Positions 53,143 through 64,000 are shown, numbered from the stretch's first letter. The stretch: DNA of 64,000 nt from Orobanche coerulescens (GCA_033398695.1 CM065814.1:20365501-20429500); one strand, 5' to 3'. Notes: a model not told the origin generated them from the letters alone. Program-made: numbers and translations.

Positions 53143-55203
53143 ATGTACGAAAAACGTCGTGGTCCCGGCGGTATGATTACTAGAGAATTTATTGATGGTG
53201 TTAATATATTTCTGGATTTTAGATTCGCTCGTGTAGTAGTTGGTAGTAAGATATTATGTCCGTGCAAAAAGTGTAAGAATTGGCGTGAACGTGATCGCAA
53301 TACAGTCATGCAACATTTATATCAGTGTGGATTTGCACTGAATTATCGTGTTTGGGTATGCCATGGTGAAGATTATCAAAATTGTGGGATCAATGATTAC
53401 AATATAGGAGGATCATCTTCTACACCTGTGGAAAATTAGTTTACATCACAAAGAGATATGGTCATGGATAGTTTTCCTCAATTTCGCAATTACATTGATA
53501 ATGAGCCTGCAAAGCCAAATCGTGAAGCAAAATCATTTTATGATCTGTTAGAGTATGCTGATCGGCCTTTGTATGAGTTGCATAATAAGTCGTTGTTGCA
53601 GTGGGTTACAGAGGTAATGAATTTCAAGACGACGTATAATGCCTCACAAAAAGCAATGGATTATTTCATCAAAAGCAACAAAGGCATGGCACCGGAGCAA
53701 TATCAGAGCCAAATCCCCGATAATTATTCAGAAGTAAAAAATATCATGTCGAAACTTGGTCTCCGAGTGATCAAGTATGATGTTTGTAGCAACAATTGTT
53801 TTCTGTACTATGGGGAAGGTGAGAGTTTGAAATTCTGTCCTAGTTGTGCAATACGGTACGAGGAAGGGAAATCGAGTGCACAAAAGAAATTGTGGTATTT
53901 TCCAATCACTGATAAGTTGAAGCGGCTGTATATGTCGCGCAAAACTGCTGAACACATGACATGGCACACAAAGTGCCATGATGAGTCCGAAAGAGTAATT
54001 CATCCTGCCGGCGCTGAAGCTTGGCGACACTTTAATCGTACGCATCCTTCGTTCGTTGTAGATCCTCGAAATGTCACGCTCGGTCTTTGTACTGATGGTT
54101 TTAATCCATTTCGAGGAACAGGTGCCCAGTACTCTTGTTGGCCGGTCTTCGTAACTCTGTATAATTTACCACCAACTTTATGCATGCGTCAGGAGTTTAT
54201 TTTCCTAAGTCTTATTATTTCTGGCCCTAAAGGACCGAGGATGAACATATATGTGATGCTCCGACCCTTGATCGATGAGCTAAAAAGTTTGTGGACAGAT
54301 GGTGCTACAACATGGGACTGTGTAAGGCAGGAAAATTTCTCGATGCATGCAGCTCTGATGTGGACGATTAATGACTTTCCAGCCTATGGTATGTTGTCAG
54401 GATGGAGCACACATGGAAAGTTAGCATGCCCTTATTGCATGGAAAGTACTTCTGCTTTTCGTTTAAAGAACGGAGGGAAACCATCATGGTTCAACTGTCA
54501 CAGATGTTTTCTTCCACTGCGGCATCCTTACATAAAAAACAAACGGGATTTTTACAAAGGTCATGAAGAAAGCTCATTTTTTCCGGAATGTTGAGGGCCA
54601 GCAGAAATGAAAATTATTGCTGATCGTATTCCTGATGTAACCTTTGGTGTGAATTATGAAGGTATTGAAGGGTTTGGAGAAAAGCATAATTGGACAAAGA
54701 GAAGCATATTTTGGGAGCTCCCTTATTGGTCTACCTTACTGATTCGTCATAATTTAGACATCATGCACTGTGAGAAGAATTTCTTTGATAATATACTTAA
54801 CACAGTCATGGACATTCCTCAAAAAACTAAGGACAACCTGAAGGCGAGACGCGACTTGCCATTGTACACAACAAGAGATGGGTTGTTTGTACCCGAGGGA
54901 ACAAATAGAAAGCCGAAAGCAACATATACACTCACCACAGAACAGAAAAATGCAATATGCGAGTGGCTTAAAGAGCTAAAATTTCCAGACGGGCATGTTT
55001 CGAATATATCAAACTGTGTGAATCTCGATACTAATAAAATAAATGGTATGAAGAGCCATGACTGCCATGTTTTTATGCAATGATTGCTACCTATTGCCTT
55101 GAAAGATTTTTTACCGGAGCCGATTTGGGAAGCATTAACGGAGGTAAGCAACTGTTTCAGAGCATTGTGAACGAGTGAGATTAAAGCGTCTGGTATGAGA
55201 AAC
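53143..55203 (+). pseudogene. CACTA transposase (TNP2 type), first part
   Basis: Transposase_assoc domain at 53,143-53,390 (RRGPGGMITREFIDGVNIFL, CPCKKCKNW, HLYQCGF), then Transposase_21 (PF02992): CPSCAIRYEEGKS, LWYFPITDKLKRLYMSRKT, HMTWH, GLCTDGFNPFRGTGAQYSCW, NFSMHAALMWTINDFPAYGM, GWSTHGKLACPYCMEST, RHNLDIMHCEKNFFDNIL. One frame is kept throughout but with stops TAG 53,437, TGA 54,592, TGA 55,081 and TGA near 55,169. A retroelement interrupts it at 55,203; the protein continues at 59,918. Confidence 0.92.
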
Positions 55204-56477
55204 TGTTGGGATAAATGATGTTTTGATAATTGCCAAACAACAAAAGCTTGATACAGCAAGCCCTGTATCAAAAGCCAGTTGTAGTTGCCATCCTGTATCG
55301 AAGACCTTGAGATAGCACCAGCATACATCAAGTTCTCGCGCTACCAAGATACAGCAACATAGTTAAACGCCAAGTATGGAAGCTGTCTCGAAACCTCAAT
55401 ACAGCACCCTTCCATACAGCGTCAGACTTGTCCATTTATGACTACAGCAAAAGTGTATACAGAAGTCTTATCAAATCGGAGTGAAAGACCGTTTGGAAAG
55501 GAATCTCTAGTATTCACTAAAGTCAAGTACTGTTCGATAAAGAAGTATTTAAATACGAAAGGATAAAGTATTTAAATACTGAAGGCTGAGATCTTCAAAT
55601 CCCGTAATATCCGGATCCTTGTCTATTCAAGTCAACTATCGAATCTTGCCCAACGGATCTATCTCAACGGATATATCCAAGAAAGCTATATATATCCCCA
55701 GAAGTTTGAAAATCAAAGAGAAGCATCCGAATCATCAAGAACATTTACAAGCTTACAAGCAATATTCAAAAGATCGAAAGACTGAATATTCATTAACATC
55801 AGATCAAGCTTATAAGAGCAAGTATATTTCTTTCTAGCATCAATCCATATCTGAAGAAAGAAGAAATATACTCAGTCATCAAGGAGAGCCATCATCATCT
55901 CAAGAACTTCATATTCAAAGCTGCTGTTCTTACCTGGTTACCTACCTTTTACCTTGTGTAAAAACTGAGCTCTGTGTGAACTCAACAAAGTTATTGTGAC
56001 CTGTGTGGGACGAATAAGAGGACGAAGCTTTGGAACTGTGTGTGAAGAAGCTAGTCAAGAAGGAAGCTTTAATCAATCTGTGTGAACGGTTGAAAGCGAC
56101 ATTCTTTGTATCAATCTGTGTGAACGATACAAGGATAGGTTTGATTATAGATACATAGTTGTGTACGCAGTATTTATAACAAACGTTTTACTCCTGTGTG
56201 GAGGACCAGTGGACGTAGAGGGGTTTACCTCGAACCACTTAAATACATGTTATTTACCTTTCGCCATTCTTGTTTTCATAGCGTGACTTATTCAAGTATA
56301 CTGCTGCAAAACCACATACGCACCAAGCTAACAGGAGATCAAATCGAGTTGCTGTATCGACTGCAACTTACTGTATTAGAGACTTCCGCTACGCACTCAG
56401 ATTCGAAAACCATACAGCCTGTTGCTTAAACATTTCCCAAGCTGTATCGAGTATACTTGTTATTGAAAGGGACCAAC
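55204..56477 (+). mobile_element. 5' LTR of the gag-only element
   Basis: TGTTGGGATAAATG to AAGGGACCAACA, 1274 bp. Several ATACAGCA and CTGTATCGA words occur in the first third. Confidence 0.95.
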
Positions 56478-56478
56478 A

Positions 56479-56492
56479 ATTGGTATCGGAGC
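56479..56492 (+). other. Primer-binding site of the gag-only element
   Basis: TTGGTATCGGAGCG starts two bases after the LTR; initiator tRNA-Met type (TGGTATCAGAGC) with one change. Confidence 0.85.
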
Positions 56493-56589
56493 GGTTGATT
56501 CTAAAAAGAATCAGTCGCATTTTTAACTGAATCAGATCCTTAAAAATACTTATTTTCGAAAACAGTCCTTGCAATTCCCATCTTCTAAT

Positions 56590-57921
56590 ATGGATACCTT
56601 TATGTCTAAAAAGATATCTATGTTTCACATTAACGAGTTTGATGACTGGAGAAATAGGATGAAGAACAAACTCAAAGCCTTCATTGGAGAATCAAAAGCT
56701 CCGCCCGCATCAACAAAGACCGAAGAATATCTTCAGGTGGTCACTGATAGTGACTCGTCAGATGATGAGCTAGAGGATAGAGCCTATGTGTGCTCTATGG
56801 CCGAAGTTAAAGAAGAAAATGAAGACGGCGATGATGATGATGAGGTAAGCTCCACCTCAACTATTCCTATAAATGCATCTCATACTTTTTAAAATATGTT
56901 GAATGAATTTAATAACATTCAAAAGGCTCATGAGATAGTGAAAAGAGAAAACACCCAGCTTGAAATTTCCAACTTAGAGCTGAAGGAAGAAAACGACTTG
57001 CTGAAGAATAATTACGAAAATATGTCAGTTGATTGCGAAAACAGCAAAGTCAATTTAGAAAAACTCATGGAGAGCAATCATCAACTTGCTCATAATCTAA
57101 ATGAGACTAAGTCTCATCTTGAAAGCAAGACAAATGATTTGGCTCTACTCGAAGCCAAAGTAAAATCTCTCGAGAAACGTGAAGGAGAATTAGAGACAAT
57201 CTTGAAATCTTTCGAGAAATCCTCTAAAAGAATGGAAGAGATCCTAAGCACTGGGCAACATGCTCATGATAAACGTGGCTTAGGATACAACTCGTTCTCC
57301 AACAAAGAAAAATCCAGTACAGTATTCGTCAGGAGTGAGGAATCCATCCCTGTATCGAAAGAAGTCCCGAGTCCTGTGAAGGAACCTGTTGCACCGCGAA
57401 CAGCAAAAGCTGCCATTCCACCCCCGCAACTCTACTATTCGAGACAGTGGAACCAACAGCCACTCAGAAGGCGTACTCAACAGCATGCTCCACAAGCATA
57501 TCATAAACGCCATCAGTCATTCAGGAAGAAGGCTGTATCCAACCAACAAAGGCCCGTACAGCAGTACTCTCAGTACAGCGTGCCTAGACATTGGATACAA
57601 GAGCCCCGTTATCCATCAAGAAAGCAGGTGTCCGCGCAGTATCAACAACATCGTTGGGAATCCAACTGGAGACCCAGAAGGCAAGATGTTAGGCCAAAGA
57701 AAATGGCTCCACCTCCGAGACGACAATCGTACTGGAATAACAACTATAATTCTCGATTTTTCATGCATTATAATTATCATGATTACAACGACTACGTGCC
57801 TGCCCCACGTAGATATCGATATAATGGACCAAAAGTAGCCTACAACAAACAAATTGTTGCCCGGCAAATTTGGGTACCGAAAGGCACTATCGGGAAACAC
57901 CACAGCCAGAAATCCCTGTAA
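56590..57921 (+). pseudogene. Sirevirus-type gag with one TAA stop
   Basis: ATG 56,590 (MDTFMSKKISMFHINEFDDW) opens the Gag N-terminus, which is short, as if part had been deleted after KLKAFIGE. An acidic stretch (SDSDSSDDELED, EDGDDDDEV) follows; a TAA at 56,890-56,892 interrupts, then the same frame runs on from 56,896 with a coiled coil of about 110 residues (NTQLEISNLELKEENDLLKN...), a proline-, glutamine- and arginine-rich basic part, and QIWVPKGT near the end, a Sirevirus Gag signature. No zinc knuckle is seen. Large Gag with coiled coil and WVPKG is known for Sireviruses. Confidence 0.85.
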
Positions 57922-58631
57922 GTTTTTATGCTTTTACTCATTAAGTGAGGGGGAATGCTGTAAGACCCAAGAATACAGTATCTACCATTAATTAGCTGTA
58001 CACTCAGAACAGTCAAGACTGACCTTTGTAGGACAAAGAAGGCATGAAACCTTCCTACAGCTGACGTGTGCATTAATTAAGGGGGAATACAGTACGACCC
58101 ATGAATACAGCGTTAATCCGAACATAAATTGAATCCTGTATGTACCTCTTAAGGAAGAACACTATACTATTTTCACAACAGGACATCAATTATGATTGAT
58201 AAATTTATTGTGTACTGCTGTAAGAACTCGTCTGTGAACAGTTCATAGGTTCAGTTGTACTCAACTAGATTACTAATGTAAGATTGTACCTACGCGCCAA
58301 TCATAAGTTTAAGATGTAACACACTTCCCTATTAGATGCTATCATTTTAGAAATTGCCTGCGAGTAGTTCACATTTCTTTTAGACTAAGTGCTGAAGACC
58401 AGATCATTTGACAGAAGATCAAGAAGCCTGCTCAAGAAATTATCAAAAAGAGGGAAACTATTGGGAAAATTAAGCAACCCCAGTATCGAAGTTTTCTCAT
58501 GTTACCAACAAGTGGTTATCGAAGGGGAAATTGTTTTAGCTTGAAGAAGTTCTTGGTATCAAGAACTTGGCATGATCAAGAAGTTTTTGAATCATCAAAG
58601 AAGTTTTGGAAATTATCAAAAAGGGGGAAAT
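57922..58631 (+). other. 3' non-coding region with several polypurine-like tracts
   Basis: Purine tracts GAGGGGGAATG (57,947), AAGGGGGAATAC (58,079), AAAAGAGGGAAAC (58,446) and the final AAAAAGGGGGAAATTG (58,618) before the 3' LTR. Two of them are followed by similar words (GTAAGACCCAAGAATACAG and GTACGACCCATGAATACAG). No pol sequence is found. Confidence 0.75.
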
Positions 58632-59912
58632 TGTTGGGATAAATGATGTTTTGATAATTGCCAAACAACAAAAGCTTGATACAGCAAGCCCTGTATCAAA
58701 AGCCAGTTGTAGTTGCCATCCTGTATCGAAGACCTTGAGATAGCACCAGCATACAGCAAGTTCTCGCGCTACCAAGATACAGCAACATAGTTAAACGCCA
58801 AGTATGGAAGCTGTCTCGAAACCTCAATACAGCACCCTTCCATACAGCGTCAGACTTGTCCATTTATGCCTACAGCACAAGTGGATACAACAGTCTTATC
58901 AAATCAGGACTGAAAGACCGTTTGGAAAGGAATCTCTAGTATTCACTAAAGTCAAGTACCGTTCGATAAAGAAGTATTTAAATACTGAAAGGATAAAGTA
59001 TTTAAATACTGAAGCTGTCAGAGATCTTCAAATCCCGTAATATCCGGATCCTTGTCTATTCAAGTCAACTATCGAATCTTGCCCAACGGATCTATCTCAA
59101 CGGATATATCCAAGAAAGCTATATATATCCCCAGAAGTTTGAAAATCAAAGAGAAGCATCCGAATCATCAAGAACATTTACAAGCTTACAAGCAATATTC
59201 AAAAGATCGAAAGACTGAATATTCATTAACATCAGATCAAGCTTATAAGAGCAAGTATATTTCTTTCTAGCATCAATCCATATCTGAAGAAAGAAGAAAT
59301 ATACTCAGTCATCAAGGACAGCCATCATCAGCTCAAGAACTTAATATTCAAAGCTGCTGTTCTTACCTGGTTACCTACCTTTTACCTTGTGTAAAAACTG
59401 AGCTCTGTGTGAACTCAACAAAGTTATTCTGACCTGTGTGGGACGAATAAGAGGACGAAGCTTTGGAACTGTGTGTGAAGAAGCTAGTCAAGAAGGAAGC
59501 TTTAACCAATCTGTGTGAACGGTTGAAAGCGACATTCTTTGTATCAATCTGTGTGAACGATACAAGGATAGGTTTGATTATAGATACATAGTTGTGTACG
59601 CAGTATTTATAACAAACGTTTTACTCCTGTGTGGAGGACCAGTGGACGTAGAGGGGTTTACCTCGAACCACTTAAATACTGTGTTATTTACCTTTCGCCG
59701 TTACTGTTTTCATAACTGTGACTTATTCAAGTATACACTGCAAAACCCTGTACGCACCAAGCTAACAGGAGATCAAACCGAGTTGCTGTATCGACTGCAA
59801 CTTACTGTATTAGAGACTTCCGCTATGCACTCAGATTCGAAAACCATACAGCCTGTTGCTTAAACATTTCCCAAGCTGTATCGAGTATACTTGTTATTGA
59901 AAGGGACCAACA
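58632..59912 (+). mobile_element. 3' LTR of the gag-only element
   Basis: 1281 bp, same ends as the 5' LTR. Confidence 0.95.
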
Positions 59913-59917
59913 GAAAC

Positions 59918-60360
59918 TTAGCCAAGACTGTCATAGTGACTATGTGCAAGTTGGAACAGATATTCCCTCCGGCATTCTTCGACTCAATGGAACATATGCT
60001 CGTTCATCTGCCATACGAGGCCCTTGTCGGGGGACCGGTCTTCTATCGATGGATGTACCCATTCGAGAGGTACTCTTCTTATCTTTCTGTTAATATATGC
60101 ATTATGTCGTGTATGTATTTATAACTTAAGTATTTCATACAATACAGGATGATTTTTATTCTAAAAGGCATGGTGAGCAATAAAGCGAAGGTTGAGGGAT
60201 CCATATGTGAGGCCTATTTGCTGACTGAGATCACAAATTTTTGTTCCTTCTACTTCGACAAAGAAATCGACACAACGACGACACGACTAAAAAGGAACGA
60301 GGTTCTATTTGCCCCTCAATTTGAAGGACAACTGTCGATCTTTACAGCCACCAGGTAGAT
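59918..60360 (+). pseudogene. CACTA transposase (TNP2 type), second part
   Basis: Resumes after the retroelement in the same frame: NLAKTVIVTMCKLEQIFPPA, FFDSMEHMLVHLPYEALVGG, VFYRWMYPFER, which is the DUF4218 domain (PF13960). A GT-AG intron (about 60,070-60,148) follows, then MVSNKAKVEGSICEAYL. The frame ends at 60,356 soon after QFEGQLSIF, shorter than usual, so the C-terminus may be deleted. Confidence 0.88.
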
Positions 60361-61925
60361 GTCCGACTGAGATCTCCAAGGCCAAAGAGAAGTATGATGA
60401 TCGAAAACTAATATGTCCTTTGCCAAAAATAGTTGGCTTTAGTTCAAAGAAGGCCGAGACCAATATAGTCGGCTTACTTAAGAGGTACTACTCCGGTGAA
60501 GAGCATTCGGGCCAGGTCTCTCGACGGACGAGGGACGAGTTGTGGCGGGAATTTGGGGTATATTATTACAGTTGCATTCATTTTACTCAAACTGTTATGT
60601 TCTATTGCTGTGCCAAAAATATTTGATTGTTTTTCGATTTTCTGACAGTTGTTATTATATTTGTCAACATGCATTATAGATGGGAGAAATCGGATGAGGA
60701 GAGAATTGGGTGGTATTGGGACAGATATAGCTACGGACGGTTTATTGATATGCTTACGCACGCTAAAAATAAAGCATATCAAAAACCAGTCGGTGAGCGG
60801 GAGAAGTGGTTGAAGGAAAAAGAGTTTAGGATCTTGTGGAAGCGTTGGGAGACCGAAGAGAAGAAGAATGAGGCCTTTCAAAAATCTAAAAATAGGGGCA
60901 CTGTTTACGATGAGAGTACCGGTGTGATTATTCAAAAGGCACCGAGTACATATACTGGAGGCAGTATGAGCATGTACGATCATGCTCATTCCATGGTACT
61001 TATAAATTCTGTCAACGTTTTATTATATAATATATGTTGTTTTCAATTATGTGTCATCGTAAATATTATTAATGTTTTATGTTAACGCATAGGCGAGTGA
61101 TGCTGCGTCGGAGATGTACCAAAGACCGGCATGTGAGAGGGAGATACCGGTAGAGGACCCAGTGTTTAATCCTTTGGCCTTCATGAAGACTCACATCACC
61201 AATGTGAAAGAAATGGAAAAACATCAAAAGAAAAAAAAAAGAAAATTGGTGAGGGCAGCAGCGAGGCTCAACCGGAGGAGGGAGAAGCAGAGTTGGGAGA
61301 AGTTGAGTCGGGAGTCATTACTCCCAAATGGATAGATGCCCGGAGTGCAAAACAATACGTAAGTTTAGCTTTATATTTGTTCACTTGTATTTCGATTACG
61401 TCCCTAGTTTGTAAACTGTGTATCTTGTTCACTTTTTTTGTAAATATTACTTGGAACAGGACCGATACTATAAGCTCATTGAGGCATTGCATTTCCCAAA
61501 CCCCCCCTCCGGAGGATGAATTTTACCCGAACTTGCGGGCTCAGGCGGGTGGCGTAGTTAGACAGGGTGGAAGGGTGAGGGGAATTTCAAAGGGGATCAT
61601 CATAAATGAAGTCATCGACCAACCCACAAGTCGTCGTCTTGTTGATTCACGAGCATCATTACGACCTGTCGAGGTCGATCGGTCTTTGGAGGCTACCATC
61701 GAGGCACTAGAAAAAGATAACGAGGAGATGAAGAAGGACAGAGAGGAGATGAAGAAGTCGAGAGAGAAGATGGAGCCGAAATTTTCAAAGATGAGTAAAC
61801 TCATGTTGAGATTACTCAAAGGAAAGAAGAAGGTAGATTCCTCATCATCTCGGGCGAACGGTGAGGATGATGACTCCGACGACTTTGATGAGGATGAGTT
61901 GATGCGATCATTATCTGACGAGTAG
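60361..61925 (+). pseudogene. TNPA-like (Ptta/En/Spm, PF03004) gene of the CACTA element
   Basis: Exons in plus-strand order: about 60,330-60,560 (ISKAKEKYDDRKL, SRRTRDELWREFG), 60,679-60,993 (WEKSDEERIGWYWDRY, MLTHAKNKAYQKPVGE, EFRILWKRWETEEK, NRGTVYDES, IQKAPSTYTGG), 61,093-61,358 and 61,460-61,925 ending in a coiled coil and acidic tail (DDDSDDFDEDELMRSLSDE). Splice sites fit GT-AG. Frame slips seem to lie in homopolymers, an A10 run at 61,231 and a C7 run at 61,500. No proper start was found next to the truncated TNP2 end. The family binds subterminal repeats of En/Spm elements. Confidence 0.7.
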
Positions 61926-62371
61926 CATGTTAGGTTTATGTCTTGATGATCATATTTGTTATATTTTGCGTATATTTTGATTTCGATATGTATAAAATGT
62001 TATTGTTGCATGGTGTTAATATATTGCTTTGTTGGTTTGGTTACAATGTTGTTTGTTGTTGTGTTGGTTTGGTTCGGTTGATGGTGTGTTGTGTTTATTA
62101 TTCATATGTTTTTTTTGTGATGTATTGATTATGATGGTGTATTGATGGTTACAATATTGTTTGTTGTTGTATTGATGGTGTATTGTTTATGATAATTTAG
62201 TTACAATGTTGTTTATTGTATATTACAATGTTGTTTATGATGGTGTATTGAAACATTCCAGTTATTTTGCTGTTTTGTTTACTGTCTTTGCTGTCTTTGC
62301 TGTCTTTGGTGTTTTGTTTACTGTCTTGATGGTGGTTGCTGTTGCTGTCAAAAAAAAAGGGCACAGGGTAT
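61926..62371 (+). other. 3' untranslated region of the TNPA-like gene
   Basis: T- and TG-rich low-complexity sequence with repeated GTTGTTTGTTGTTG, TGATGGTGTATTG and TGTCTTTGC words. Nothing coding. Confidence 0.5.
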
Positions 62372-63390
62372 TAGCGTCACATATGTGATGCTGATATACA
62401 GTTAAGGCGTCACATATGTGACGCCATTGTTAATAAATAAAAAAAGCCTTAAAGGCGTCACATATGTAACGCCAATGAATATTAAAAGAAAAGGGAACCG
62501 AAAAACATAGCTCAGTGGCTGGCGCGGGAATCGAACCCGCGCCAATGTCATTCATGGTGTGGCATGTTGCCACTGAGCTATGTTTTCATTCATTGTTGAA
62601 AGAACATAAATATAATATGTACTGACTAAGTAAAATATTTTCCTTTATTTATTATTTGAATTAATTAAATATCTTAAATAAGAAAAAGTTTGCCATTAAT
62701 TTATCCAATATATTTCATTTAATTAATTATATTACAGTTGCTTAATAATGAATATTATTAAATATAAATTTAACAGTATTATTTATTATATTTCCGTAGA
62801 TTAATAATGAATGTTATTTATCCTTACACTATATTTCATACTTATATTTAATCAATTTCCAAAATATTTAAGCATAAATAAATATAATGTAATTTAAGTT
62901 CTTAATGTTAAGAAATTTCTTACACTATAATTATTAAATATAATTTAAAATTTATTATTTATAGTATTTAATATTTAAACTAATACAAATTTGTATATTT
63001 AAAATGGATTTAAGAAAAAATATTTTTTTAAAAAAAATCGACTTTCACAAATTGGCGTCAGACATGTGACGCTAAAACGTTATTCTTTGGCGTCACATAT
63101 GTGACACCGTTTAAAAAAAATATTTTTATAAAAAAAAATAATTTTCACATATTGGTGTCACATGTGTGACGCTAAAGAATAAAGCTTTAGCGTCACATAT
63201 GTGACGCTAATATGTAAAATAAAATAAAAAAAACTTTGGAGAAAGGCGTCATATATGTGACGCCTTTGTTTAAAAGTAGCTGACCTTTTTAACCTAATTT
63301 TAAGGCGTCACATATGTGACACTTTTGTTTACTTTTTTTATCGTTTTTGTTTCTTTAGCTTCACTTTTTCGAGTGAAGCTAATGTGGTGA
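62372..63390. repeat. Right subterminal palindromes of the CACTA element
   Basis: About ten copies of GGCGTCACATATGTGACGCC or close variants: near 62,372, 62,406, 62,454, 63,053, 63,090, 63,154, 63,186, 63,245, 63,303, and a diverged copy AGCTTCAC-TTTTTCGA-GTGAAGCT at 63,357. The GCGTCAC type dominates here and the GCTTCAC type on the left. Confidence 0.88.
62502..62587 (-). ncRNA. tRNA-like fold-back, probable pseudogene
   Basis: On the minus strand: TAGCTCAGTGG (A-box consensus), then GGTTCGATTCC (B-box consensus) inside a perfect T-stem GCGCGGG..CCCGCGC with a 7-base loop. No acceptor stem of normal form exists; instead the 18 bases at each edge (AAAACATAGCTCAGTGGC) are inverted copies of each other, so the whole forms a fold-back. 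It looks like a tRNA-derived fragment caught in the CACTA end region. An active tRNA is unlikely. Confidence 0.5.
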
Positions 63391-63416
63391 AGCTAAAGCC
63401 ACCTTTTTTAGTAGTG

Positions 63417-63807
63417 TATCTTCATTTTAATGACTCATGCATTTTGTGTGTTGGCCCAATACATCTTGGAAGCCTTGGGTAACATAACTCGTCCGATGGG
63501 GATTATTAACTCCACTAGGTTTTACTACGACAGCACGTGAATACTCATACAAGAATGATCGATATAAGGAGAAGCAAATTTGCGAGAGTATAGAGACAAG
63601 AACGAGTGAATCTAATTTCGAGAGCATTTTATCCCACAGGGTCTTATTAGCAATATTATGATGCATCAAGATATAATCGCTACAGGGTCGACTACTAATA
63701 GTTTGAAAGTTTTCTCCTATTGGGTTTTTCTTCAAACTAGTTCACCAGACATCTATGTAAATAGGCTGGACTGAGGCAATCCGCTGCTATTGGACATTCA
63801 AGGGGGG
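63417..63807. other. Non-coding flank of the CACTA element
   Basis: A minus-strand ORF of 102 codons (63,427-63,735) has no recognisable family. The last ~30 bases form a purine tract (CATTCAAGGGGGG, 63,795-63,807) before an LTR. Confidence 0.4.
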
Positions 63808-64000
63808 TGTTATAAAATTGTATGAAAGTAGCGTTTCAACTACTATTTTATTTTTATGTAGTGTGAGTGACCGTTATGCCCCTGATGTAGTTATGTAATT
63901 ACGATTGTATCATCTGATATTTTTCTATAAATAGAACTTCAGTTATTAATAAAAATCATACATGAAAATCATTCTCTCTTTCTTTCGAGTTTTTACTTCA
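63808..64000 (+). mobile_element. Start of an LTR, probably copia, cut by the window edge
   Basis: TGTTATAAAATTGTATG follows the purine tract AAGGGGGG, as a 3' LTR would. A TATA box (TTTCTATAAATAGAAC) lies at 63,925, followed by the T/C-rich CATTCTCTCTTTCTTTCG usual near LTR transcription starts. The rest lies outside the window. Confidence 0.65.

Larger units (their letters stand above)
55204..59912 (+). mobile_element. Gag-only Sirevirus-type copia element
   Basis: 4,709 bp with LTRs 55,204-56,477 and 58,632-59,912, exact 5-bp target duplication GAAAC (55,199-55,203; 59,913-59,917), primer-binding site and polypurine tract. Only gag is present; no protease, integrase or RT words are found. 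LTRs are very alike (roughly 98% by eye), so it is a recent insertion moved by proteins of a related element. Confidence 0.93.
51142..63416 (+). mobile_element. CACTA (En/Spm) transposon with nested Sirevirus-type element; left terminus not found
   Basis: Right end (rc) reads CACTACTAAAAAAGGTGGC at 63,398-63,416, a classical CACTA terminus. Subterminal palindromes lie on both sides (51,165-52,040 and 62,372-63,390). Inside are a TNP2-type transposase and a TNPA-like gene, both on the plus strand and both damaged. A 4,709-bp retroelement sits in TNP2 with target duplication GAAAC. The left limit given is the first subterminal repeat, not the terminus. Confidence 0.85.

Noticed and set aside
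62502..62587. Functional tRNA gene
   Set aside because: A and B boxes and T-arm are present, but no acceptor stem or D-stem pairs correctly; kept only as a tRNA-like fold-back.
63427..63735. 102-codon minus-strand frame as a host gene
   Set aside because: No family pattern, no splice context, and it lies between a CACTA end and an LTR. Left as unassigned.

Overview
The window reads as nuclear DNA of a flowering plant, probably a eudicot, from a repeat-rich intergenic region. It is AT-rich. Coding potential is almost entirely plant transposable-element protein: Ty1/copia and Ty3/gypsy Gag-Pol, LINE, CACTA TNP2/TNPA-like, MULE transposase and many hAT-type non-autonomous elements. The only host gene I can support is the 5' part (three exons) of a MIKC*-like MADS-box gene on the minus strand at 47.8-49.1 kb. 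The species cannot be named from the sequence.

Layout. 0-2.1 kb: 3' end and 3' LTR of a Ty3/gypsy element. 3.2-8.1 kb: a Sirevirus-type copia element with 5' LTR, PBS, a gag fused by deletion to RT/RNase H, and an extra ORF with a PF20167-like 'plant transposon protein' domain; no 3' LTR. 8.1-9.7 kb: a gag scrap and a 5'-truncated LINE. 9.7-18.0 kb: a nearly complete copia element with two ~1.5-kb LTRs. 18.2-19.6 kb: a decayed copia pol. 20.5-31.2 kb: another decayed copia pol, split by an 8.24-kb Tat-like Ty3/gypsy element (5-bp target duplication GTATG) and by a 922-bp hAT-type element (8-bp duplication CTCCAACA).

31.6-46.7 kb is a nest of DNA transposons and one copia element: a 705-bp MULE fold-back; an old MULE whose transposase remnant is split by later insertions; inside it a 5-kb long-inverted-repeat element holding a 2-kb MULE deletion derivative and hAT-type elements; a 7.4-kb minus-strand copia element (duplication AAGTT) whose LTRs carry a 25-30-bp minisatellite; and a further hAT-type element. 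47.8-49.1 kb is the MADS gene, followed by a LINE fragment and an AT-rich tandem array. 51.1-63.4 kb is a CACTA (En/Spm) element with palindromic subterminal repeats, TNP2 and TNPA-like genes, split by a 4.7-kb Sirevirus-type element that has only gag (duplication GAAAC). The last ~190 bp is the start of another copia LTR.

The most notable object is the Tat-like element at 21.7-30.0 kb. On its sense (minus) strand it has only gag, with no protease, RT or integrase. On the opposite strand it carries a four-exon gene with a PF04195-like domain. Its three introns all have GT-AG borders and matching phases, and it has its own TATA box. The second notable set is a series of hAT-type elements ended by TAGGGGTG-like repeats with 8-bp duplications, each filled with copies of a different short word. 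The target duplications give a relative order of insertions across the window.
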